64,000 nucleotides of DNA. It comes from Chiua virens. Its lineage: Eukaryota; Basidiomycota; Agaricomycetes; Boletales; Boletaceae. The position numbers and the translations under genes were made by a program. The stretch is taken from positions 2,108,001-2,172,000 of the forward strand of contig JAHNUO010000002.1 of the NCBI GenBank assembly GCA_019787685.1, in the 5' to 3' direction. Within the stretch, counting starts at the first letter, position 1; each line of letters begins with the position of its first letter. The notes beneath the pieces were generated by a model that was not told the DNA's origin, did not search any database, and saw only the letters and a program-made list of their open reading frames with translations. Below are positions 58,416 to 64,000 of this stretch, in pieces.

Positions 58416-60262
58416 TCACTTCGAAGTACGCGCCATGTGAACGTCGGTTTTGCACTTCAAGTTCTGGGCTCGTGGATTAATCCCCAAAATTTTCTGAGTG
58501 TGCTCCGCTGGGGTGACACTGCTGTCTGCCACTGGCTCCTGCACGTTGAAGAAGCCGTCGAGAAAGATCTCTCTCAGAATGTCGTAAGTGAGGGGCGTCT
58601 GATTCGAACCCAAACAGCTACGAGCAATCGCAGCATAAAGTTGTTGAACCCAAGGCTTGAGGCACTGAAAGTATGGCATGAAGTGATTTAGTGTGACTTG
58701 CGTGTAGACTTCTCCAGTCTTCTTAGTCCAGAGGGATTCTATATCAGAAGGCATTTTACAGTTCACCCAGTGCTCCAAACACGTGGTGTGAGCGGGGAGA
58801 GACTTCTCTCCCAGACCCGTGTAGAGAACACAAATCCGGATGAAGACATAAATAAGCGATTCGAGATCATGTTCTGGCTTATGAGCAGTGTTGTACGAGG
58901 GTTCAGGCCCAAAGGCATGTAAGATGTCGAGTGCCATGAAGGGAATTGTGCCCTGGGTGAGAACGCGAGTGAGTTCAATACAGTGGCACATGAGCGAAAG
59001 CGACATACCGTTCGTTCACCCTCAGATATGGTTGATTCATCCTCCATTAGCTTGGCATAATCGAAATCGATCAAGAGACCGCGGCGGTACTTGTGCTTTT
59101 GGAGTATTTGTTCTCTCTTAGCTAGACGGCTGAGAATGTTCAAATTCTTTGACGCAAATGGCCATTCTTCACCGCAGCTGTAATCAAACGCGTACATCAG
59201 CAAATTCCAAATGCTGATGTCCCAATGTAGAATGTTACATTCGCAGACAAGTAACTCATGAACTATTATTTTATTAGCGCCATCATAACTCACACAACCA
59301 GCTTGATACTGACCATCAATGATGTCGATGAAGACGCTGAGAAGTTCCTGGATGCAACAGAATTCATCTAACGGGGCGCCAAGGGGGTCGAGAAGTAAGC
59401 GATGATGGATGCGAACCTCTGCAGTGTCGTCTGTAGAGTATAGATAATTGGGTCGGCATAGGGTGGTTGAATCCTCTACCCCATTTATTATGACTGTCCA
59501 CGCCCTGATGAGAGTAGGAAGCCCATGCACCAATCCTTTCTCCTTTATTCGCTCCAACATCTGTTCCTCAGTTGTGGTGTGCCCAATGCGAGTCCAAGAG
59601 GTCTTGACAACATACTCTTTGGTGGAACCAGCTTTCTTCACAGCAAAGCAAAGTGTTCCCCGTCCACGGATAGAGTCGCTGCTGAAACTGAGCCTCGTGA
59701 TGATGTATTCTTCATCACCAATTCGAATTGTCGGAGAATGATGAAGTCGAAGGCATTGGTCGACGATGGGAGAGAAGAAGATCGTGGGATCGTAACCAAC
59801 AAACTCCTTGGGGGTGAAGGTGAGCATGTAAAGTACACGGAGAAGGACGTCAGCTTGATGGTGAAGAGAATACGCTAACGAGTGAACAATGCTGGAACGG
59901 TTGAAAAGGTGAAAGCGGAATTGCTGGCCGTGAAAGATGGATAGCACGATCAGAAACCAACGGCCGGGTTGTGACACGAAAACGGCGTAGGCTTTCCTTG
60001 TGACTTGCTTCCGCAGAGAGGACGAGTCTTCCGAGCTAGTGAGCTCGATGAAAGACACGACGTGACGCCACGAGTTTGGCCCATTGGGGTCAAATGGATC
60101 CTTCTGGAGAAGCACGATGTCAGGTTTCATCTTCAAGTCTACATCCGCTGGTGCAGGTCTCATAGCGAATTCAGCAGACCAGCAACGTTGTTCATCGGCC
60201 AGAACTTGCGTTTGCACATCAGTGGAACAGCCTTCACACTGTTGAAAGTTTGGGCTTGCCAC
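58416..60262 (-). CDS. FunK1-type fungal protein kinase with HWD catalytic loop
   Basis: The open frame from 60262 reads MKPDIVLLQKDPFDPN, WRHVVSFIELTSSEDSSSLR and KAYAVFVSQPGRWFLIVLSI. Then come the glycine-loop-like IRGRGTLCFAVK and EYVVKTSW with the putative ATP-anchoring Lys. A ~51-bp intron lies near 59265-59315. The catalytic loop is NILHWDISIWNLLM, with Trp where HRD kinases have Arg and Asp-Asn retained; LLIDFDYAKL replaces DFG. A second intron (about 58954-59010) leads to GTIPFMALDILHAFG and HKPEHDLESLIYVFIRICVL, then the stop at 58416. No ATG lies at the start of the open frame, so an upstream exon is likely missing. Activity is doubtful because of HWD. The gene lies between transposon-like termini. 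Confidence 0.8.
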
Positions 60263-60467
60263 ACAAGTAAATCAATGTCTAGGCTTACAAAAACTATCTC
60301 AATTGGCTTCATTTGATGGAAATTTCACCTTGTGAAATTTTGAGAAGAAGTTTAGAGGCAGGATTTTTTTTCGAAAATCTGTCCAGTTCTAGACAGTTGG
60401 GAACCTTTCTGTCGAAAACTGTCCAGAGCTGTCCAGCACTGTCCAGATAATGGTTGGTTTGCTGATG
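60263..60467. repeat. Subterminal repeats at the right terminus
   Basis: Repeated CTGTCCAG units (around 60378, 60418, 60428 and 60438) with TTTCGAAAA- and TTCTGTCGAAAA-type motifs, then GGTTGGTTTGCTGATG ending at 60467. The arrangement resembles 21863-21967. Confidence 0.6.
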
Positions 60468-61143
60468 CAGTCTTGTGCATGCCTGTCGAGTGTGACGGAC
60501 GCACAGTGTCCAGTACACAGTTTAGCCACGATGCCACCTTCGTCTCCTCTGACCCTGGCTTTGGTATGTACGTGCCTTCTTTGCTCTCCATCACCAGATT
60601 AAGGTCAGAGTCTTGCACTGTCCTCGTAATGGTGAATTGTCGCTGACTGTGGTTCTTACAATGTCGTCCCGACGAGCTACCCTCCGACAACTTGAATTTG
60701 GATGCTCTCCTATTCCGCATCCCCCTACTGGTAGCTGTGGCGGTGGAAGATTCTCGAGGTGCCCGGGCCCAAAGAACGAATGGGATCACAAGCAGCTGCC
60801 AAGTGTGAGACTTATGGTCATAAAGTTCCTCACTCAACAGCGAGAGATCCGGGGTTTGAACCTTCGTATGTGACTGATAGATCTGAAATATGTACTGCAC
60901 GTATTGTAGGTCATGCTTCGACTTGTTGTCCCTCCTCCACCGCGGTGGCTCCTCAAGGGTGGCATTGAGCAATTCGTTTTGCAGGTCCTGGTCTAGAGGC
61001 ACAGCCTGGTAGAGCTTCACAGAAGTGGGTATTGATGCCGTTTTCAGGATAAATGGTGTGAATGAGTTCAAGGTGATAGCATTTCGAGGTGGTGGTGTGA
61101 CATTCATTGAGCTAAAGTCAGGGATGAAACGGACGCTGTACAA
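60468..61143 (-). pseudogene. Hypothetical protein, 3' end cut by the transposon terminus
   Basis: A minus-strand open frame of about 225 codons begins near 61143 (MYSVRFIPDFSSMN as translated; true start uncertain). It runs through LYQAVPLDQDLQNELLNATL, KHDLQYVQYIFQIYQ and FVLWARAP to the terminus at 60467. It continues into the repeat for some 40 codons only by chance. No family recognised. It could be the N-terminal part of a gene whose remainder was displaced. Confidence 0.5.
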
Positions 61144-61272
61144 TTGCCAATCTGCTGTCTACGTGCCACATATTTGACACTTGATGTCATCATATCAACA
61201 AACGGTTCTAGAACTCCGTGACCAGCCCTGAAATGTCAAATGTAGTGTATAGCAACCAAGTCTGCATATCTA

Positions 61273-64000
61273 CTACAGCGTGAGGGAATAGTAGGCTTGC
61301 TTATTCCAGTATTTGTTGAGCCAAAAGTTGGTGCAGAGCTCATAGCTATTGTGGACAGTAAGGTGCAAGTTGGCTTCCTTACCAAACCGCGGGATAATGT
61401 GAGCGGGTGAACGAATACAGTCCAGAGGTATCATGTCTCCGAGGCACAAACCGTCCCTTCTCGTTGCCCGTTTCAGAGAATGTAGACCAGATGCAAAGTC
61501 TGCTCCAGATGAGACATTGAAGCGGTGCACGTAGGCAAAGAACATGTTGATACCAGGTACGTGGAAAACAAGACGGAGTTGTACGATGAGATGCCCTGTG
61601 ACTAGATTCAGTCCATGTAGGGGAGTTGACGACATGAAAGCATGTACGTACCATTCAAACCTCCGCAAGGCCAATCACTACTGGCTGTAGGGCTGATGAT
61701 TGCGCAATCATAACAGCCACAAGGATGTTGTTGCGAGGGGGGGGCAATTACGAGGGTTTGTGGGGGCTCGACAGATTCCGGGTTGTGCCATGTACGCAGT
61801 TGCACCCGGATTTTAGACCAAATTTGCAGTCTGTCTGTCAAAAGGATAGAGTCGAACGTAGCCGGTGAAGGTAATATATCCCGGCTGTAGTGCAATACTC
61901 AGGGGGATTGAAAGAAATAGAAAAGAGGGTGAAGGAATGCGATTCCATTCGACCCAGGGACAACACTGAGTTGGTGAACGACGAATAATGGTTTTTGAGT
62001 AGTCCGAGATGAATCCGGGGCGAATCCGGATTAAAACGGATAGAAAAGCGGACATGGCAGTCCGATCCAGATCGAGAAAATACGAGGAGAGTGAGAGAAA
62101 ACGAACATCGACCGAAAACGATGTGAGACAGATGCACACGGGCAAAAGCTACTGTATTTTTGTCAATACAGTGAATTTTATAGTCCTCGGGAATACCCTC
62201 AGACTTGTCCTAAGTAAGGATAATAATCAAAAGAAGGTTTTTGTACGGTATAAAGTTCGAGAGGCACCTGAATGTCCCTGCAAGGGCTGCGTGACATGGT
62301 CTAGCCAATGCTAAGTACGAATAAGGAGCATCAAAAATAAAATAAAAGAGTCCGAGGCAAAACGGGCGCAGATACAGCAATCCGGATGAGTTCGCACAAG
62401 CAGACAGATCAGGATTGGGATCGGGTGATGACAGGGTGTGGAAATGTGCTATGCGAGCACAGGGAATACCTATTCCCTACACCGGTCTTCGCCCTGTCAG
62501 ATCATGTGGTTCACCATTTGAACAGTGATCTAGGCACACTCGGATAGTGTCATTCAAGTCGGGGAGGCTAAAACGTTCTGAAGCTTCTGTTATGGTCATG
62601 CTAAAAGAGGGTTTGAGAGCTAAGTGGAAAGCCGTAGTAGATGACGCAAACATTCAAAGAGGTAGTGGTACCCCGGGACGTGTATTGTTGGCCAATGGAA
62701 CAGCGACTTTGAAGTAGTCCATGATTTTGCAATTGGGAGAGTTGTAGAGCAGTAAATTCTGGGTTTCCTCATTGGGCTCATGCTCCCCGTCATTCTCCTC
62801 GTCGTTCGTTTCCTCCGTCTCGTCGTCGTCGTCTGGTCGATCTTCGAGCCTATGCTTGATCGCAATCTCTGTCACAAGGTCAAACCGAAAACATTTCTCA
62901 GCACGATCCAGATGCCACGCGATCTGAGAATAATAGTTTTGATTATTCCCGGCACGCGCAGGATTCTTGACCTCTGTGACATGTGCATGCTCCGTGACAT
63001 TGGCACTCCACTGCATCACTGCACCTGAATCTCGGATGGAAGGTACGACGTGCTGCCAAAGTTCCAGTTTGGGAATGTGGAAATGTTCGGAACGAGCACC
63101 AGCAGTAATAATCGAATCTTTGTGGTTGTGAAATAACTTGAGGGAAGCATCCAATCGTGATAAGACATGGTCATTGAAGGAAGGTAGTTGAGCAACGTAT
63201 CGGAAGTCCATGAGCGCACGGACCGCAATCAGGAAACGCTGAGGAACTGCACTGGAGATGGCTCCGACGATGTACCATTGCATCGAATGATGGTCCCATC
63301 TGGTCACTTGTTTCAACTTTGAAACTCCCTCCCTAAAGGCGCGATATCCGACGAGTGTGCGAATAAGGGTGAAACGGTAATCGAGCTCAGCATTGCCTAG
63401 CGCAACGATGCACCATCGTAGATCGTGATTGAAAAAGAACCTGTGAAAATGGTGAAGAACCTCCGGCTTCAAAAATCTCCCTGGATTCACCAGGGGCCAG
63501 TCTATCCAGAATGGAACATCGACCCCGTTAAGGCCGTATGACTTTGCATATTTGAGAAAGTTGACGTAATCGTCCGGAGATAATTTCGAGCATATTGCAA
63601 GGATTTGGCATCTAGTTTCATCGCCGTTGCGATGTGGGTAAAGGATGTTATCGCCAAACTGCTCGTATGTTGCCGTGGAGATGGGGGACACTCGAGTACT
63701 AGTACCTGCAAGTGAACTTTGTTCTGGAGTGTTGGCGGTGCATGCGGCAAGGGGAGTGTAACAATACCATAAATTACCAACCGGGTCACTCATCATAACA
63801 CCAATGGTGGTGGCAACTTTCAACGGATTCAAGACGATGTCCAGGCATTGGTGGAATAAATGATCGGACAAAAGCCCACGGACGTGTGATTTCTTGTGAA
63901 TAAAAGAGGGGACTGGTAGGAGCACGAGAAGAAGGTGGCCATGGAGAGAGCCTTTACTGCGAATGTCGGGTTCGAGGTTGGTGAGACTGATGAGCAACGG
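61273..64000 (-). pseudogene. Plavaka-type transposase 3 with C-terminal DUF6830-like region, split by a solo LTR; 5' end outside window
   Basis: The frame is open at the window end and runs to 62654: LVNPGRFLKPEVLHHFHRFF, NAELDYRFTLIRTLVGYRAF, TRWDHHSMQWYIVGAIS, FHIPKLELWQHVVPSI, then VTEHAHVTEVKNPARAGNNQ. An Asp/Glu-rich linker and DYFKVAVPL follow, then an in-frame TGA (CGA by family context). The frame continues FASSTTAFHLALKPSFSMTI to DLTGRRP at 62482, where the LTR intervenes. It resumes at 61861 as ATFDSILLTDRLQIWSKIRV. After an intron the last exon is HLIVQLRLVFHVPGINMFFA, RDGLCLGDMIPLDCIRSPAH, then IIPRFGKEANLHLTVHNSYE and FWLNKYWNKQAYYSL. The stop is at 61273. The middle HITE/HVTEV motif and the PxxxIPxFG tail are shared with elements 1 and 2. 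Confidence 0.8.
61866..62481 (-). repeat. Solo LTR of the gag-only family, inserted in transposase 3
   Basis: 616 bp, TGAAGGTAATATATCCCGGC ... TATTCCCTACA. Flanked by CCGG (61862-61865 and 62482-62485); the next base also allows a 5-bp CCGGT reading. Removing the LTR and one CCGG joins AGA CCG GCT ACG in frame. This is the most CpG-rich of the four LTR copies, so probably the youngest. Confidence 0.92.

Larger units (their letters stand above)
54632..60467. mobile_element. Segment with transposon-like ends carrying a DUF6532-like gene and a FunK1 kinase
   Basis: The left end CATCAGCAAACCAGCC (54632) and right end GGTTGGTTTGCTGATG (60467) are inverted copies over about 14 bp, and the left 110 bp match the element end at 24360-24470. 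Subterminal GTCCAG repeats precede the right end (about 60380-60447). The two outer flanks are unrelated and no target duplication is seen. Either the left flank was rearranged, or these are ends of two different insertions. Confidence 0.45.

Noticed and set aside
54632..60467. Calling this segment a complete transposon with a target duplication
   Set aside because: Left and right flanks share no direct repeat, and the left flank's retroelement does not resume on the right.
60468..61143. Hypothetical ORF as the N-terminal half of the adjacent FunK1 kinase
   Set aside because: It lacks the N-terminal features I know of FunK1 proteins, and a transposon-like terminus separates the two. It cannot be excluded but is unsupported.

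Overview
The window reads as nuclear DNA of an agaricomycete (mushroom-forming) basidiomycete. The evidence is short 40-60 bp GT-AG introns, two FunK1-type fungal protein kinases, Plavaka-superfamily DNA transposases with DUF6532-like partner genes, a YIH1/IMPACT remnant and chromodomain Ty3/Gypsy retrotransposons. Host genes are almost absent: this is a nest of transposable elements inserted into one another. Assignments rest on motifs read by eye and on remembered family features; no database was searched. Layout: (1) 1-1770, the 3' part of a FunK1 kinase gene, then a small ORF (from 1962) cut near its end. (2) 2156-13474, Plavaka element 1, with ~0.5 kb terminal inverted repeats (TIRs), a minus-strand transposase (4995-8407) and a divergent plus-strand DUF6532-like gene (8733-12842). 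The latter is split by a Tc1/mariner copy (9589-11175). (3) 13550-14595, a YIH1/IMPACT pseudogene. (4) 15000-21190, an unidentified minus-strand gene split by a gag-only LTR retrotransposon (15791-20862), which itself holds a solo LTR of another family (18664-19217). (5) 21200-24480, an element end and two DUF6532-like gene remnants. (6) 24540-26575, an inverted-repeat structure around a tyrosine-recombinase fragment, split by a second solo LTR. (7) About 26949-50087, Plavaka element 2 (DUF6532-like gene minus, transposase plus). It has been swollen by chromovirus A (34420-49559), into whose gag a younger copy B (36271-43991) inserted. (8) 50106-51717, the end of an inverted third chromovirus copy; 51718-54631, a second gag-only LTR copy. 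(9) 54632-60467, a segment with transposon-like ends carrying a DUF6532-like gene and a FunK1 kinase. (10) 60468-61143, a cut hypothetical ORF; 61273 to the window end, a third Plavaka-type transposase broken by a solo LTR. The insertion history can be read from target-site duplications: GGACT for A, GACAT for B, ATAGTC and GATCC for the two solo LTRs, TA for mariner, CCGG(T) for the last LTR. Removing the inserts restores reading frames at several junctions. Older copies are depleted of CpG, with CpG to TpG/CpA changes creating many of the stop codons, as expected from methylation- or RIP-like decay. The most interesting biology is in the chromovirus. An 11-nt segment 33 nt downstream of its TATA box is exactly complementary to the position of the primer-binding site, which suggests Tf1-style self-priming. 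A GGGTTTT heptamer directly before the gag stop suggests -1 frameshifting into pol. Its Pol also carries an unusual zinc-knuckle extension after the chromodomain.
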